Below, one piece after another: positions 43,437 to 55,403 of a DNA stretch of 64,000 nt. Origin of the DNA: Pleionea sediminis (GTDB lineage: Bacteria > Pseudomonadota > Gammaproteobacteria > Enterobacterales > Kangiellaceae); the NCBI RefSeq assembly GCF_007570825.1, contig NZ_SUNB01000002.1, forward strand, positions 682,001 to 746,000, in the 5' to 3' direction. The stretch's first letter is position 1. Every line of letters starts with the position of its first letter. The position numbers and the translations under genes are program-made. The notes beneath the pieces are model-generated. The model was not told the origin of the DNA and searched no databases. It was given only the letters and a program-made list of their open reading frames with translations.

Positions 43437-46265
43437 ATGGATAAAATAGAAGTACGTGGCGCACGCACACATAACCTGAAAAATATTAATCTTGAATTGC
43501 CGCGCGACCAATTAATCGTCATTACCGGACTTTCAGGCTCCGGCAAATCATCTCTCGCTTTCGATACACTTTATGCAGAGGGACAACGACGCTATGTCGA
43601 ATCTTTGTCCGCATACGCTCGACAATTTTTATCTTTAATGGAAAAGCCCGACGTCGACCATATCGAAGGGTTATCACCAGCCATCTCTATTGAGCAAAAA
43701 TCAACATCGCACAACCCTCGCTCGACCGTTGGTACCATTACTGAGATTTACGATTACTTACGTCTTTTATTTGCCCGAGTGGGAACTCCGTTTTGCCCAG
43801 ACCACGAAATCGCCCTCGAAGCTCAAACCGTCTCGCAAATGGTCGATCAAGTATTAGCGCAACCCGAAGGTACCAAAGTCATGCTCATGGCCCCTGTTGT
43901 GCGAAATCGAAAAGGCGAGCACGTACAACTCTTTCAAGAACTGCAAGCGCAAGGCTATGTTCGTGCCCGAATTAATGGCGAAGTGTATGAGTTATCATCG
44001 CCGCCGAAACTCGACCTGCATAAAAAACATACGATCGAAGTCATTGTTGATCGTTTTAAAGTTCGCCCCGAACTGCAACAGCGAATTGCCGAGTCGTTTG
44101 AAACAACGCTCGATCTGGCCGATGGGCTGGCACAAATTCACTTTATGGATGGCGAAAAAGACGACCTACTTTTTTCTGCTAAATTTGCATGTCCAGAATG
44201 TGGGCATAGCTTAACGGAATTAGAGCCCAGATTATTTTCATTCAATAACCCGGCCGGCGCGTGCCCCGAATGTGATGGATTAGGCGTTGATAATTTTTTT
44301 GATCCCGACCGAATTATCCATAACCCGGAACTATCACTAGCAGGCGGAGCCATTAGAGGTTGGGATCGTCGCAGTGTTTATTATTATCACATGCTCAAAT
44401 CTTTAGCCGAGCATTATGAGTTCGATATTGAAGAATCTTTTGAATCCTTACCGAAAAAAATTCAGAAAGTTATTTTATATGGCAGTGGCCGAACATCCAT
44501 AGAGTTCAACTATGTGAATGATCGAGGTGACATTTACGTACGTAATCATCCTTTCGAGGGTGTCATTCCAAACATGGAGCGTCGGTATCGAGAAACAGAA
44601 TCACAAGCTGTCCGTGAAGAATTAAGCAAGTATATGACGCATCAGTCATGCCCAAGCTGCGAGGGAACCCGACTGCGACAAGATGCTCGCAGTGTTTTAA
44701 TTAAGAAAAAGTCACTACCCGAAGTGACGCACATGGCCATCGGTGAATGTTTTGAATATTTCGAAAAATTAAAGTTGGCCGGCGCTAAAGGAAAAATCGC
44801 GGATAAAATATTAAAAGAAATTCGTGCTCGTCTCGGATTTTTAGTTAACGTAGGTCTCGAATACTTAACGTTAGAGCGCAGTGCCGACACTTTATCGGGC
44901 GGAGAAGCACAGCGCATTCGATTGGCCAGTCAAATTGGAGCCGGACTCGTTGGCGTTATGTATGTTCTCGATGAGCCTTCCATTGGCTTACATCAACGCG
45001 ATAACGACCGCTTACTAAAAACATTAACCCACCTACGCGACTTAGGAAATACTGTTATCGTTGTCGAACACGACGAAGACGCAATTCGTATGGCCGACCA
45101 CGTTATTGATATTGGTCCAGGCGCAGGTGTTCATGGCGGCGAAATTATCGCTCAAGGCACCGTCGATAAAATCTGTAAATCTCGTAAGTCACTAACCGGA
45201 AAATATCTTTCGGGAAAATTAGAAATAAGTATTCCCAAAGAGCGCCATCCTTTTAATCAAGAAAAAACATTTAAGCTTTTTGGATCAACCGGAAATAACT
45301 TAAAAAATGTTGATTTGGAAATTCCTGTTGGATTATTAACTTGTGTTACGGGTGTTTCTGGTAGCGGAAAATCAACACTCATTAACAACACTTTATATCC
45401 AATAATGGCTCGCGCATTAAACCGCAATGAAACCTTGGTTGCAGCGCCCCACTCACATCATGAAGGCATCGACAACTTCGATAAAGTCGTCGACATCGAC
45501 CAAAGCCCAATTGGCCGTACACCACGATCCAACCCTGCCACCTATACTGGAATTTTCACTCCCATTCGCGAACTTTTTGCGGGAACACAAGAAGCTCGTG
45601 CCCGTGGCTATAAACCAGGGCGATTTAGTTTCAATGTAAAAGGAGGTCGATGCGAGGCCTGTCAGGGTGACGGAGTAATAAAAGTTGAAATGCACTTTCT
45701 GCCAGACGTTTACGTTCCCTGCGATGTTTGCCATGGAAAACGCTACAACCGAGAAACACTAGAAGTAAAATATAAAAGTAAAAATATCAACGAGGTTCTC
45801 GACTTAACCGTTGAAGATGCACGCGAATTTTTTGACGCAGTACCTGCCATATCCAGGAAATTACAGACATTGATTGATGTTGGATTATCTTATATTCGAC
45901 TCGGTCAAGCAGCAACAACACTATCTGGTGGAGAAGCTCAACGAGTGAAACTTTCTCGCGAGTTGAGCAAAAGGGATACTGGAAAAACATTATATATCTT
46001 AGATGAACCAACAACAGGTTTGCACTTCCAAGATGTTAATCAACTGTTAAAAGTACTCCATCGCCTGCGCGATCATGGTAATACAATTGTCGTAATTGAA
46101 CACAACCTCGATGTTATAAAAACTGCCGATTGGATTGTTGACTTGGGTCCTGAAGGCGGCAATAAAGGTGGTGAAATCATTGCAGCAGGAACTCCGGAAG
46201 ATATAGCAAAAAATAAAATTTCGCATACCGGCAAGTTTTTAAAACTAATGCTAAAAAAGAAATAA
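43437..46265 (+). CDS. uvrA: Excinuclease ABC subunit A
   Basis: UvrA recognises DNA damage in nucleotide excision repair and loads UvrB. The 942-residue protein (E. coli 940) has two ABC ATPase halves: Walker [15 protein letters not shown] and [12 protein letters not shown], signatures [16 protein letters not shown] and [17 protein letters not shown], Walker [15 protein letters not shown] and [13 protein letters not shown]. Zinc modules are CPECGHS...CPECDGLG and CEACQGDG...[10 protein letters not shown]. It begins with [20 protein letters not shown]. The ribosome-binding site is weak and no canonical LexA box is visible in the 83-bp leader. Confidence 0.98.
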   Translation: MDKIEVRGARTHNLKNINLELPRDQLIVITGLSGSGKSSLAFDTLYAEGQRRYVESLSAYARQFLSLMEKPDVDHIEGLSPAISIEQKSTSHNPRSTVGTITEIYDYLRLLFARVGTPFCPDHEIALEAQTVSQMVDQVLAQPEGTKVMLMAPVVRNRKGEHVQLFQELQAQGYVRARINGEVYELSSPPKLDLHKKHTIEVIVDRFKVRPELQQRIAESFETTLDLADGLAQIHFMDGEKDDLLFSAKFACPECGHSLTELEPRLFSFNNPAGACPECDGLGVDNFFDPDRIIHNPELSLAGGAIRGWDRRSVYYYHMLKSLAEHYEFDIEESFESLPKKIQKVILYGSGRTSIEFNYVNDRGDIYVRNHPFEGVIPNMERRYRETESQAVREELSKYMTHQSCPSCEGTRLRQDARSVLIKKKSLPEVTHMAIGECFEYFEKLKLAGAKGKIADKILKEIRARLGFLVNVGLEYLTLERSADTLSGGEAQRIRLASQIGAGLVGVMYVLDEPSIGLHQRDNDRLLKTLTHLRDLGNTVIVVEHDEDAIRMADHVIDIGPGAGVHGGEIIAQGTVDKICKSRKSLTGKYLSGKLEISIPKERHPFNQEKTFKLFGSTGNNLKNVDLEIPVGLLTCVTGVSGSGKSTLINNTLYPIMARALNRNETLVAAPHSHHEGIDNFDKVVDIDQSPIGRTPRSNPATYTGIFTPIRELFAGTQEARARGYKPGRFSFNVKGGRCEACQGDGVIKVEMHFLPDVYVPCDVCHGKRYNRETLEVKYKSKNINEVLDLTVEDAREFFDAVPAISRKLQTLIDVGLSYIRLGQAATTLSGGEAQRVKLSRELSKRDTGKTLYILDEPTTGLHFQDVNQLLKVLHRLRDHGNTIVVIEHNLDVIKTADWIVDLGPEGGNKGGEIIAAGTPEDIAKNKISHTGKFLKLMLKKK

Positions 46266-46272
46266 ATTTTTT

Positions 46273-46303
46273 AAAATAGCTTCGGAAGTTCTGAAGCTAT
46301 TTT
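46273..46303. terminator. Hairpin terminator between convergent uvrA and DUF1684 genes
   Basis: An 11-bp perfect inverted repeat (AAAATAGCTTC ... GAAGCTATTTT) with a nine-base loop sits 8 bp past the uvrA stop. A-rich and T-rich flanks make it usable on both strands. Confidence 0.8.
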
Positions 46304-46305
46304 AT

Positions 46306-47202
46306 TTAATGTACCTTGTAAAGCTCTCCAACTTCTAGTCGAGTGTCTATAAAGTTATGTTTCGGTGGTAAAGGGCACGTTGCATAAGCTGTATGAGCAC
46401 AGGCAGGACTATAAGCTCGATTAAAATCAATAGTCGTAGCCCCCTCTTCATTGGGCCAATCAACATCAATAAATCGTCCCGCTCCGTAAGTTGTGTCACC
46501 ACTGGTTTTGTCTCGAAACATGACAAAGAGCGGATATTCTTTTCCGTAATCAACCGCTTCCAATCGATGTCGTTTTCCATTGAGTTCAAACTCAACAAAT
46601 CCCGCAGACTTATCATTGCTAAGGGTTCCGTATACCGTAGCAACTTTTAATTTCCGATCAGTTTTATGAGGTACTAGAGTAGCTTCAACAATATACTTGG
46701 AGTTAAAAGGATAAAACCGTTCGCCTTTAAAATTTTTATAAAACGGACTATTTTTGTCGCGCAATCGAACAGCAAACTTATTCTCACGTTTTATAATGTA
46801 GAATGAATAAGTACCAAAAGAGACCTCGGTTTTATCTTTTACAGATAATTGAGAAACAGAAACTTTCTTACCATTCACACGAACATTAGGATTTTCAGTT
46901 GAAAACTCAATAGAGTCATCTTTTAACTTAATATTTCCGACGAAAAGAGGCGCGCTGTCCGGGAAAAAGTGATTATTACTTTCATGAGAGCCGATAGAAT
47001 TACTCCCGGTTTTTAACCAATAAAGTCCAACTAACTTTAACCAACCATGTTCTCCTATTAGCTCATCTCGGTACACCTCTCGCCATTGCTGCCATTCTTC
47101 AACGGAAGATAAGTCAGTTTCACTAGTATCTTGTGCAAAACACGGCATAGCTTGTAGTAGAACAATAATTAGAATGCCAGATACAACTATATTTTTAATC
47201 AA
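46306..47202 (-). CDS. DUF1684 family secreted protein
   Basis: The 298-residue protein has a signal peptide (IKNIVVSGILIIVLLQAMPCFA) and is assigned to DUF1684 by WLKLVGLYWLKTGSNSIGS near residue 60 and the hallmark C-terminal segment YSPACAHTAYATCPLPPKHN, with paired cysteines. The family's biochemical role is not established. The mature protein is probably periplasmic. It stands alone between uvrA and the efflux genes, 59 bp downstream of neither operon partner. Confidence 0.88.
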   Translation of the reverse strand: MIKNIVVSGILIIVLLQAMPCFAQDTSETDLSSVEEWQQWREVYRDELIGEHGWLKLVGLYWLKTGSNSIGSHESNNHFFPDSAPLFVGNIKLKDDSIEFSTENPNVRVNGKKVSVSQLSVKDKTEVSFGTYSFYIIKRENKFAVRLRDKNSPFYKNFKGERFYPFNSKYIVEATLVPHKTDRKLKVATVYGTLSNDKSAGFVEFELNGKRHRLEAVDYGKEYPLFVMFRDKTSGDTTYGAGRFIDVDWPNEEGATTIDFNRAYSPACAHTAYATCPLPPKHNFIDTRLEVGELYKVH

Positions 47203-47261
47203 TTAAATAAACTCTCAATTTAAATCATTGGTTGGATATTAATAATATTTTAGAACTTCCA

Positions 47262-50200
47262 CTAAGCTTCAATTGGTGCCTCAGGTTTGGAAAAACCGAA
47301 CTTTTCAGCTAGGTCCTCTAAAACCATATAGAAACAGGGAATAATCACTAGTATGATTGAAGTCGCAAAAATGATACCAAAGCCTAGCGAGATCGCCATT
47401 GGTATCAATTGGTAAGCTTGCCGCGACTGCTCTAAAATGATAGGCGTTAAGCCACCGAAAGTCGTTAGTGTTGTTAATACAATAGGCCGAAAACGTCGCA
47501 CTCCTGCTTCATGTATCGCTTCAAATACATTCATTCGCAATCGGTTTTTATTTGCCAAGTCAACCATAATCAACGCACCATTAACAACAACGCCTGCCAG
47601 AGCAACAACCCCCATAATACTAATTAGAGAAATATCATATCCCAATAATAAATGTCCAATCACCGCACCAATAGTTCCAAAAGGAATGGACAACATAACA
47701 ATGACAGGTTGCGAATAACTTCTAAAAGCAATCGCCAGTAAAGAATAAATGACGAGCATGGCCATTCCAAATCCCCCCCAAAGAATCTGAGTCGACTCTC
47801 TCATTTCGGCTTGGGTACCACGAAAACTCCAGGTTATCCCGGGATACTCTTGCCTTAATTGAGGTAAGACATCTTGATTAATCGCATCAATCACACGATT
47901 GACTGCATTTTGTGGCTCTACATCCATACCGACAGTAATAACTCGCCGCCCGTCCCGCCGATCTAACGAAGTAAAGGCTTCTCCCAGTTTTGCCTGAGCC
48001 ACATCTAATAATGGCACTTCTGTCCCCGTTGAAGTTTTTATTATAAAATTGTCCAAAGTATTTTGATGAAACCGCTCTTCCTCAGGCAACTTTACGCGAA
48101 CTTCCACTTCATTGGTACCACGCAATTGCCGTAAAGCAACGGAACCAAAAAAGGCGTCACGTACCTGTCGGCCTATCGACTCGGGAGTCAATCCTAGCAT
48201 TTCACCTTCAGGCAACACTGTGAAATCATATTGCAATTTGCCTTTGTTATAACTGTCATTGACATCTCGAGTGGCCGAAAAACTTTTCATCGTTTCAGAA
48301 AAACTTTTACTCGCTTTTGCTAATACATCTAAGTTCGTATGACTTAAGTCAACACTAATATCGTCACGCCATCCTCCTGGTCCTCGCTCAGCTTCAAACG
48401 AAATTTGATCGACACCGTCTATATCACCAATTTCATCACGCCAAAGTTCAATCACCTGTGCCGCAGTCATATCTCTTTGATCGGGCGGCAACATAACAAT
48501 TTCAACATCAATAAAGTTTTTCCGTCGAACATTTGTTTTGATACCCTCAGCAACCAGGTGCAAATCATGCTCTTCGAACATTTTATGTGTTGCTTCTGTA
48601 ATTTCATTAGCAACCCGCGCCGCTTGGCGCTGGGTTGTTCCGACAGGTAATCGAACCCCAGCTTCAATTTCATCGGCTGCAACACGTGGCATCATAATCA
48701 TGCCCATGTGATCACTATAAGCAAACGCACCGGTCACTAATAACATAGATAACGCGGCACTAAGTGTTACGTATCGATGCTTTAAACACAAAAATAAAAA
48801 GGGACGATATTTCTCTTCAGTGAATTGATTAAAGCGTTTAGCAATCGCCCTCTGACGACGATGAACTAAGTGGCCAAGTCTAGTTTTTGCCTTGTCTGTA
48901 CTGTGTGCTAAATGTGCCGGTAAAATAAATAACGCTTCAACTAAAGAAATAACTAATACCGTAATAACCACAACTGGCAAAGGCCACCAAAATAATCCCG
49001 TTGTACCAGGAATGAACATGACAGGTATAAAAGCAACTATCGTCGTTAATATGGTAAAGGTCACCGGGGCCGCAATATCTTTGGCACCTTTAATAGCCGC
49101 GGTCATAAAGTCGTATCCTTGTTCACGATACTCGTAAATATTTTCGCCAACGACTATGGCATCGTCGACGACAATACCCAACACGACCAAAAAAGCGAAC
49201 ATGGATATCATATTTATACTAACACCGACCATCGGCACAAATAACATTCCTCCCACAAATGATATTGTCATGCCCATCATGATCCAAAACGCTAATCGGT
49301 ACTCTAAGAAGGCGCCCAAAATAATAAGAACAATAACGATTGCCAGGGCACCATTTTCAAGTAATAAATTGAGTCGATCATGAAAATCTTCAGCTCGGTT
49401 ACTATCGATTCGGTAATTCACACCTTCAGGCAATGTTGAGTCCAACTCAAGCAAGACCGTTTGCACAGCTTCAGCAATTTCTAAAGGCGACTGTTTTCCG
49501 ATTCGAAAAATTTCTATTTCGATCGATGGTTGCCGGTTAAATTGAGAGTGAAATCCATCTTCTTCAAATCCTTCTATAAGAGTTGCCAGATCACCAAGCC
49601 GAATACTTGTTCCGTCTTGTGAAGTTACAATTGGAATCTTGGCAAAATCTTCCGCCCATTGTTTGCGTTCATTCAGACGCAACAAAATTTCACCTTGACT
49701 GGTTTCGATTGCTCCCGCAGGGATATCTCGAGCTCCTGACTCAATTCTATCGGCAACTTCCCCTAAGCTTAATCCATATTGACGCAAAATTGGCTGTGAT
49801 ATTTCAACGTGAATGACGTAACCTGGAACATTGTTTAATTCGACTTGAGAAATCGCTGGCTCATTCAACAATCGATCGCGGACCCTCTCTCCCAGTTTAC
49901 GTAATGTCCAAATATCAATGTCACCATATAATCCAATTTCCATCACATCACGTTGTTGAATCTGCATGTTTACTTCAGGCTCTTCAGCATCAATAGGAAA
50001 TGTTCGAATTCGGTTAACAGCCTGATCAATGTCTTGAAACGCTTTCATGCGATCAAGCCCCGACACTAACTCCAAAGATACACGTCCAGAACCCTCTCGT
50101 GCAGTTGACGTCATCTCTTTAATTCCCTGAACACTTCGTACAGCTTCTTCTATCGGCTGCAATATACCTTTTTCAACTTCTTCTGGAGATGCGCCAGGAT

Positions 50201-50393
50201 AATCAACACGAACTTCAACAATTCCGAGTTCGAATGCAGGAAAAACTTCTTTTTGAACTTGCCATGCCATGAAGACACCGCCACCGAGCAATATCATCAT
50301 AAACAAATTGGCAGCAATCGAATTTCGAGCCATCCACTCGATGGGTCCAACCCAGCCCGATGGTCTTTTAGATTGATTATGAGATTCGGTCAT
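47262..50393 (-). CDS. RND-family efflux permease
   Basis: This inner-membrane proton-driven exporter has 1043 residues and the AcrB-like plan: 12 helices and two large periplasmic loops. The N-terminus ([23 protein letters not shown]), [34 protein letters not shown] and the proton-relay pair in [14 protein letters not shown] of TM4 are visible, as is the C-terminal half repeat ([43 protein letters not shown]). CzcA/CusA-type metal motifs are not seen, so an organic-compound exporter is more likely. Its start overlaps the adaptor's stop (TAATG). No TolC-like gene lies nearby, so it must use one encoded elsewhere. Confidence 0.93.
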   Translation of the reverse strand: MTESHNQSKRPSGWVGPIEWMARNSIAANLFMMILLGGGVFMAWQVQKEVFPAFELGIVEVRVDYPGASPEEVEKGILQPIEEAVRSVQGIKEMTSTAREGSGRVSLELVSGLDRMKAFQDIDQAVNRIRTFPIDAEEPEVNMQIQQRDVMEIGLYGDIDIWTLRKLGERVRDRLLNEPAISQVELNNVPGYVIHVEISQPILRQYGLSLGEVADRIESGARDIPAGAIETSQGEILLRLNERKQWAEDFAKIPIVTSQDGTSIRLGDLATLIEGFEEDGFHSQFNRQPSIEIEIFRIGKQSPLEIAEAVQTVLLELDSTLPEGVNYRIDSNRAEDFHDRLNLLLENGALAIVIVLIILGAFLEYRLAFWIMMGMTISFVGGMLFVPMVGVSINMISMFAFLVVLGIVVDDAIVVGENIYEYREQGYDFMTAAIKGAKDIAAPVTFTILTTIVAFIPVMFIPGTTGLFWWPLPVVVITVLVISLVEALFILPAHLAHSTDKAKTRLGHLVHRRQRAIAKRFNQFTEEKYRPFLFLCLKHRYVTLSAALSMLLVTGAFAYSDHMGMIMMPRVAADEIEAGVRLPVGTTQRQAARVANEITEATHKMFEEHDLHLVAEGIKTNVRRKNFIDVEIVMLPPDQRDMTAAQVIELWRDEIGDIDGVDQISFEAERGPGGWRDDISVDLSHTNLDVLAKASKSFSETMKSFSATRDVNDSYNKGKLQYDFTVLPEGEMLGLTPESIGRQVRDAFFGSVALRQLRGTNEVEVRVKLPEEERFHQNTLDNFIIKTSTGTEVPLLDVAQAKLGEAFTSLDRRDGRRVITVGMDVEPQNAVNRVIDAINQDVLPQLRQEYPGITWSFRGTQAEMRESTQILWGGFGMAMLVIYSLLAIAFRSYSQPVIVMLSIPFGTIGAVIGHLLLGYDISLISIMGVVALAGVVVNGALIMVDLANKNRLRMNVFEAIHEAGVRRFRPIVLTTLTTFGGLTPIILEQSRQAYQLIPMAISLGFGIIFATSIILVIIPCFYMVLEDLAEKFGFSKPEAPIEA

Positions 50394-51664
50394 TAGGACC
50401 CCTGGTTATTTTCGATCATTGATTGACTATCGGATGTTTTTTTATCTACACGCTCTGATTTTAGTTGCACCTCTGCACCTTGTTTTACGGTTGACAAATC
50501 TGTCGTAATCACTTCATCGCCCGATTCCAAACCTTGGTCAAGATACACATAAGATTTATCCTTTAATAAAACATCTACTTGCCGAATTGACAGTTTATTC
50601 TCTTCCCTCACCCATACGGTATTATTTTTTCTTAAGTAATCTTGAGGCAATCGAATAATATTTTCTAATTTTTTGATCGGCAATTCCGCCTCAACATAAG
50701 AGCCAACCATCAATGAAGGTAAGTTTTCACTTTTGCTAGTAAGCGCGAGAGGATCGAGCACTTCAACCAAAAGCTGTACCATACGAGTTTGTGCGGTTAG
50801 TTCCCCGACAACTTGTTTTATACATCCTGTTCGATATTCATCAGAATTCCATGCGGTTCGGTTGCGAATAACAACCGTAGAGGTCTCACTGGTGCAAGTT
50901 AAGTTTTGATTCATTGATTGAATTGGCAGCCACTTGATTTGAGACAGCGGTAAACTGACTTTCACCCAGTAACGACGATTACCTTGCAGCCTGGCTATCG
51001 GAGAACCCTCTGAAACCATAGCACCCAAATTTGTCATTTGTGAAATAATCTGTCCGTCAAAAGGTGCTTTGACTAAGGTTCGGGAAAGTTCGAGTTGGGC
51101 TTGTGCCAATTCTGCCTCAGCAGCATCAAGTCGAGACTGAGCAATTTTTAATTGTGGTTCTCGCAACACTAATGACTTTCTCAATCCTGACAACTTTGAA
51201 TTAATAGCTCGATAGTCGCTTTTGGCGCGCTCTTGCTCACCTTGCTCAATAATAAAGTCCGCATTCGCTTGAGCAAGCTGAGCCTTTAATTGCTTCATGC
51301 GCAGTTCATAGTCAGACGAGTCAACTTTAATCAAAGGCTGACCTTTAGTAACCTGCCTTCCGGGTTCAAAGCTATCCAACACCTCAATCACTTGCCCCGA
51401 TACTTGAGCAGATAAAGTAATAACTTGTGCCGGCTCAACAACTCCCATTGCTCGAATTGTTGGCTTATAATCTTGTCGCTCTACTTTTAAAACCTCAACC
51501 AACATCGGCGTCTTCTTCGTCGCTCCCTCTCTCTTGGCCTCCGGCTCAGTGGAAAAAATAAGCCAAACTAATAGTGCTGAAACAATCAGCATCATCACAA
51601 TGACAATGGACGACTTTCCATTAGCATTCGCTTGTGGTGGACGACTCTGGCTATTATCACTCAT
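50393..51664 (-). CDS. RND efflux periplasmic adaptor (HlyD/MFP family)
   Basis: The 423-residue membrane-fusion protein has an N-terminal anchor helix ([20 protein letters not shown], about 18-37), biotinyl-lipoyl halves ([35 protein letters not shown] and [30 protein letters not shown]), an alpha-helical hairpin between them (about 120-195) and the beta-barrel ([15 protein letters not shown]). It links the RND pump to an outer-membrane channel. Translational coupling with the permease (one-base overlap) shows that they form one unit. Confidence 0.92.
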   Translation of the reverse strand: MSDNSQSRPPQANANGKSSIVIVMMLIVSALLVWLIFSTEPEAKREGATKKTPMLVEVLKVERQDYKPTIRAMGVVEPAQVITLSAQVSGQVIEVLDSFEPGRQVTKGQPLIKVDSSDYELRMKQLKAQLAQANADFIIEQGEQERAKSDYRAINSKLSGLRKSLVLREPQLKIAQSRLDAAEAELAQAQLELSRTLVKAPFDGQIISQMTNLGAMVSEGSPIARLQGNRRYWVKVSLPLSQIKWLPIQSMNQNLTCTSETSTVVIRNRTAWNSDEYRTGCIKQVVGELTAQTRMVQLLVEVLDPLALTSKSENLPSLMVGSYVEAELPIKKLENIIRLPQDYLRKNNTVWVREENKLSIRQVDVLLKDKSYVYLDQGLESGDEVITTDLSTVKQGAEVQLKSERVDKKTSDSQSMIENNQGS

Positions 51665-52135
51665 ATACAGTAATGACCTTAGTTTTTATATCGCTATTTA
51701 TTATTCTACGTTTCAACCCTGACATTAGATATCACTACAAATAATAGCGCCATCGATTTATTAAAGTCAGCAACCGAAATAAACATTCTCTCAAAGGGGT
51801 TGCTTAGCAGCTTAATTCACTCAGTTGATATTTTCAAAAGCAGAATAACCAAAACATTATTTAATCGATTTTATAAATAACGATATAAACCACGTTCAAT
51901 TGATTAGACAAAGGTGTTACTACGACAATATCTGTATCCACTTATTCAAGAGAAGGGCTCTTTTGAGAAAGAAATAAAATATACTGAACCTGAAATCTAA
52001 CAAAGTTATTCGACATTTTTCATCGTATTTAAAAATTACAATGTTTAGTTCGCTAGCAATAATAGACTCTGTATCTTAGACTTGTAGTATAAACTATCTA
52101 ATCCTCCTTTATATTATGGATGCCCAGATATAACA
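51665..52135. other. Intergenic region, 471 bp
   Basis: The gap lies between the divergent adaptor and HD-GYP genes. It is AT-rich, with no ORF with coding character, no RNA gene and no strong inverted repeat. It presumably holds both promoters. Confidence 0.5.
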
Positions 52136-53392
52136 ATGAGCAAGAAAAGTAGTATTAAAGTTCCAGTAGAAAAGCTAATGGTGGGCTTTAAGGTTGATCT
52201 GGAGCTACCATGGAGCAAGCATCCTTTTCTTTTTTCAAAGTTTAAAATTCGTTCTCAAAATGATATTAAAATAATTAAGCGACTTGGACTAAAGGAAGTG
52301 ACCGTTTTTCCAGGACAAAGTGACCGAAAAATAGCTTTAGAAAGCCAAACTGAAGAAAAAAACGATTCTGAATGTATAGAAACAATTACCAATGCCCAAT
52401 GGCAAGACAAAAATTCCAAGTTAGAAAACGCTGACAAATATCGAAAGAAACGCCATTCAATCGGTAAAAAATACGCAGAACAGGCAAAGAAAATTCAGCA
52501 AATATCTCGACAAATGAAAGCAGAGCCCGCTAATGCAATTCATGAAACCGAAGAGCTGGTTCAAAATATTGCGACCGACTTTGAAATGCAAAGAGATTTA
52601 CTGACTAACTTAGTAAACTTAGGCGGCGGCAGGCACAGTCTCTATAATCACTTTCTTAATGTAACAATTCTAAGTTTGATGATGGCGCAAGCAAGAGAAA
52701 TCACCGGCGAAGATCTGAGAAATCTAATACGCGGCGCCCTATTACATGATATTGGAAAAGTTGATATACCTTCACAAATTTTAAATAAGACAACAACCTT
52801 GTCTAAACCAGAGATGGCCATTTATCAAAAACATCCTCAGTATGGTCGCAAGTTGTGTGAGCTTATTGGTGATGTTCCTAAACCGGTTATGGAAATTATA
52901 GAAAAGCATCATCAGTATCTCGATGGTACAGGCTTTCCTAAGCCTCAAAAAGATCACGAAATACCAGAATTGGTGCGCATTGTATCTATTGCTAATATCT
53001 ACGATAACTTGTGCAATCCAAACGACTCAAGTCAAGCAATGACGCCCAAGTTGGCATTGGCAACTCTATACTCAAAGTTTAAAACAAAACTGGACCATCA
53101 ACTGGTCAACAACTTTATTTCTAAAGTTGGTATATATCCTCCAGGTAGTGTCGTTCAGTTAAACGACGAGAGTATTGGGCTTGTTGTTAGCGTCGATACT
53201 AACGACATGATGAACCCTGAAGTATTACTATACAACCCAAGTATTCCTCCTTTACAGGCCATCATAATCAATCTACAAGAGCATGATGATTTAAAAGTAG
53301 TGAATGTCTTAGAACCAGGAGCTTATCCTAAACGAGTCTACGAATATCTGGGTATTCAAAAGCGTATTGGCTTCATGTATGGAGACTCATAA
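52136..53392 (+). CDS. HD-GYP domain protein with DUF3391 N-terminus
   Basis: The 418-residue cytoplasmic protein has an N-terminal DUF3391-type domain (about 5-65; VPVEKLMVGFKVDLELPW), a charged linker and an HD-GYP domain (about 150-350) with HD at 204-205 (LLHDIGKVDIPSQIL), HH at 257-258 and DGTGFP in place of the GYP tripeptide, then RIVSIANIYDNL. The conserved metal residues suggest an active c-di-GMP phosphodiesterase; the Y-to-F change in GYP is mild. A C-terminal region (SVVQLNDESIGLVVSVD) is common to this subgroup. It has no linked kinase or receiver domain. Confidence 0.9.
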   Translation: MSKKSSIKVPVEKLMVGFKVDLELPWSKHPFLFSKFKIRSQNDIKIIKRLGLKEVTVFPGQSDRKIALESQTEEKNDSECIETITNAQWQDKNSKLENADKYRKKRHSIGKKYAEQAKKIQQISRQMKAEPANAIHETEELVQNIATDFEMQRDLLTNLVNLGGGRHSLYNHFLNVTILSLMMAQAREITGEDLRNLIRGALLHDIGKVDIPSQILNKTTTLSKPEMAIYQKHPQYGRKLCELIGDVPKPVMEIIEKHHQYLDGTGFPKPQKDHEIPELVRIVSIANIYDNLCNPNDSSQAMTPKLALATLYSKFKTKLDHQLVNNFISKVGIYPPGSVVQLNDESIGLVVSVDTNDMMNPEVLLYNPSIPPLQAIIINLQEHDDLKVVNVLEPGAYPKRVYEYLGIQKRIGFMYGDS

Positions 53393-53695
53393 ACTGAGAG
53401 ATATTTTTAAAGTTGAGTTTTTTAAAAGCTAGAAAGCGGTTCAATTACTTTTAGTTTTATTGGTTTTTTGAAATATTTTATCTTTAATTGCATTTAAAAT
53501 AGAAACAAATTTATTCTTGTTCAATCAGTAAACTCAAACAAATTATTTTCTTTAATCTTGCGATAAACAATACCCAAATAATGAGCTTCATCGAGAAACT
53601 TATTAATACTAAATCACTATTCTTTAATCCTCGCTAATTGTCGCTCGTCACTGAACTATAGTTATCGTCCCAGTGATTGATTCGAGGTATTTTTT
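53393..53695. other. Intergenic region upstream of nirK, 303 bp
   Basis: AT-rich gap between two plus-strand genes. I looked for FNR (TTGAT-N4-ATCAA) and NsrR-type palindromes and saw none that convinces. It should hold the nirK promoter. Confidence 0.5.
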
Positions 53696-54745
53696 ATGCG
53701 TCATTATTTTTTACTTACTGTTGCTCTCATGTTCTTACAACCAGCAATCAGTCTTGAACGAATTCAACAAACTTTAGTTCCTCCGCCCTTATTACCAGCT
53801 CATGAATTAACATCGCCAGGACAACCTAAAATTATCGAGGTTACGCTAACAATTGAAGAAAAGGAACTCGAAATTGACGACGGTGTTTTTATTCAAGCCC
53901 TGACATTCAATGGTAGCGTGCCGGCTCCAATGATCGTTGCCCACGAAGGTGATTATGTTGAAGTTACTTTAGTCAACCCGGCAACGAACACTATGCGGCA
54001 TAATATTGATTTTCATTCAGCTACAGGCGCCATGGGCGGCGCGGCCTTAACGAACATTGCTCCTGGAGAACAAGCCATCTTACGTTTCAAAGCCACTAAA
54101 ACAGGCGTATTTGTTTACCACTGTGCGCCAGGAGGAGACCTCACACCTTACCATGTTGTAGCGGGAATGAATGGAGCAATGATGGTGTTACCCAAAGACG
54201 GGTTACGCGATGGTAATAACCAAAGAGTCACTTACGACAAAGCCTATTACATTGGTGAGCAAGATTTCTATGTTCCACAAGATGCTCAAGGTAATTTCCG
54301 CCGGTTTACCAACTTAGCCGATGCGCTTGAGCCAACCTTTGAAGTAATGCGAACACTAACACCTTCGCATGTTGTCTTTAACGGTCGAAAAGGCGCCCTT
54401 TTGGGTGCCAATGCATTAACAGCAAATGTTGGAGACAATGTATTACTGATTCACTCACAAGCCACACGTGATTCTCGCCCACACATTGTTGGCGGTCATG
54501 CCGATTGGGTTTGGCAAGCCGGCTCGTTTGCTAACCGGGCCTTGGCTGATATTGAAACCTGGTTTGTTCCCGGAGGGTCAGCTGTCGCAGCGTTGTACGA
54601 GTTTAAACAGCCTGGAACCTATGTTTATGTTAATCATAATCTCATCGAAGCCATTCTTTTAGGAGCCGCAGCGCAAATAGAAGTAAGCGGAGATTGGGAT
54701 AACGATTTAATGATGCAAGTTCAGCCTCCCTCACCGATTCCATAA
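53696..54745 (+). CDS. nirK: Copper-containing nitrite reductase
   Basis: NirK reduces nitrite to nitric oxide in the periplasm. The 349-residue protein has a short signal peptide (RHYFLLTVALMFLQPAIS) and two cupredoxin domains. By alignment from memory with Alcaligenes/Achromobacter NirK, the type 1 copper ligands are His102, Cys143, His153 and Met158. Type 2 ligands are His107, His142 and His314. Catalytic Asp105 (HNIDFH) and the second-sphere His268 (IVGGHADWVW) are also present, so the enzyme looks fully competent. No nitric oxide reductase, copper chaperone or denitrification regulator lies in the window. A hairpin follows the gene. Confidence 0.95.
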   Translation: MRHYFLLTVALMFLQPAISLERIQQTLVPPPLLPAHELTSPGQPKIIEVTLTIEEKELEIDDGVFIQALTFNGSVPAPMIVAHEGDYVEVTLVNPATNTMRHNIDFHSATGAMGGAALTNIAPGEQAILRFKATKTGVFVYHCAPGGDLTPYHVVAGMNGAMMVLPKDGLRDGNNQRVTYDKAYYIGEQDFYVPQDAQGNFRRFTNLADALEPTFEVMRTLTPSHVVFNGRKGALLGANALTANVGDNVLLIHSQATRDSRPHIVGGHADWVWQAGSFANRALADIETWFVPGGSAVAALYEFKQPGTYVYVNHNLIEAILLGAAAQIEVSGDWDNDLMMQVQPPSPIP

Positions 54746-54784
54746 ATTTATTAATCATTAAATGGTTAGTCATTAGGATTAAGC

Positions 54785-54812
54785 TAATCGGCACCCCGTA
54801 GGGTGCTGATTA
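54785..54812 (+). terminator. Hairpin terminator after nirK
   Basis: TAATCGGCACCC / GGGTGCTGATTA forms a 12-bp stem with one G-T wobble and a CGTA loop, about 40 bp past the nirK stop. The T-run after it is weak (AATTT). Confidence 0.75.
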
Positions 54813-54993
54813 AATTTAAGTGTCTCAATAAAGATTATCCGACTTAACCACTTTGTTCACTTCTTTACTACATCTCTCGAAATTACCTCGAAGACTATAA
54901 TTCACTATTAGAATGCGGCATAGAATTGATCGGTTATCACAAACGAAATAGACTAGGTCTCAGACTACTAACTTTACAGGGGTTGTAACAATA

Positions 54994-55362
54994 ATGAAAA
55001 AATACGTCATCGCAATCGTCGTTAGCTTAATCATCGGAGTTATCGTCTATGCATTAATTCCCGGAGATACCGAAAATCGTTTTAATCGACTCGGCGTTAG
55101 CTATTTCGATGGTGATTATGTAATCACTTACTATGGTATGTCGGGTATGAATATATGGCTTGTCAAAGACGGTAAAGTAACCTCTGAACCGGCCAAAGGC
55201 TACTACCACACGCGTGTATTGACCGGGAACAAGTCGAGTTATCTACAGCTACCGATCACGAATACAGTTATCGAGGAGTTTAAATCGATCGAGAAATTAG
55301 CCCCCGACCAGCAGCAGTTACTTAAGTCTAAATATTCAGCGACAATCCTGGCGAAGTTCTAA
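54994..55362 (+). CDS. Small membrane-anchored protein of unknown function
   Basis: This is a 122-residue protein that I do not recognise. One N-terminal hydrophobic segment (YVIAIVVSLIIGVIVYALI, about 4-22) acts as an anchor or uncleaved signal. The rest (RLGVSYFDGDYVITYYGMSGMNIWLVKDGKVTSEPAKGYYH) is beta-rich and ends in a short helix (VIEEFKSIEKLAPDQQQLLKSKY). It probably faces the periplasm. AGGGG lies 9 bases before the ATG, which supports translation. It lies after nirK with a terminator between, so co-function is not implied. A long hairpin follows. Confidence 0.75.
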   Translation: MKKYVIAIVVSLIIGVIVYALIPGDTENRFNRLGVSYFDGDYVITYYGMSGMNIWLVKDGKVTSEPAKGYYHTRVLTGNKSSYLQLPITNTVIEEFKSIEKLAPDQQQLLKSKYSATILAKF

Positions 55363-55403
55363 ATTGGACTTCTTTATTTAAAATTTTTATGAGTGCTGTC
55401 TTA

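Noticed and set aside
47262-51664. Heavy-metal (CzcA/CusA) efflux
   Set aside because: The TM4 motif is [11 protein letters not shown] as in multidrug pumps and the adaptor lacks metal-binding His/Met clusters.
53393-53695. FNR or NsrR operator upstream of nirK
   Set aside because: No TTGAT-N4-ATCAA and no extended NsrR-type palindrome could be seen; only AT-rich sequence.
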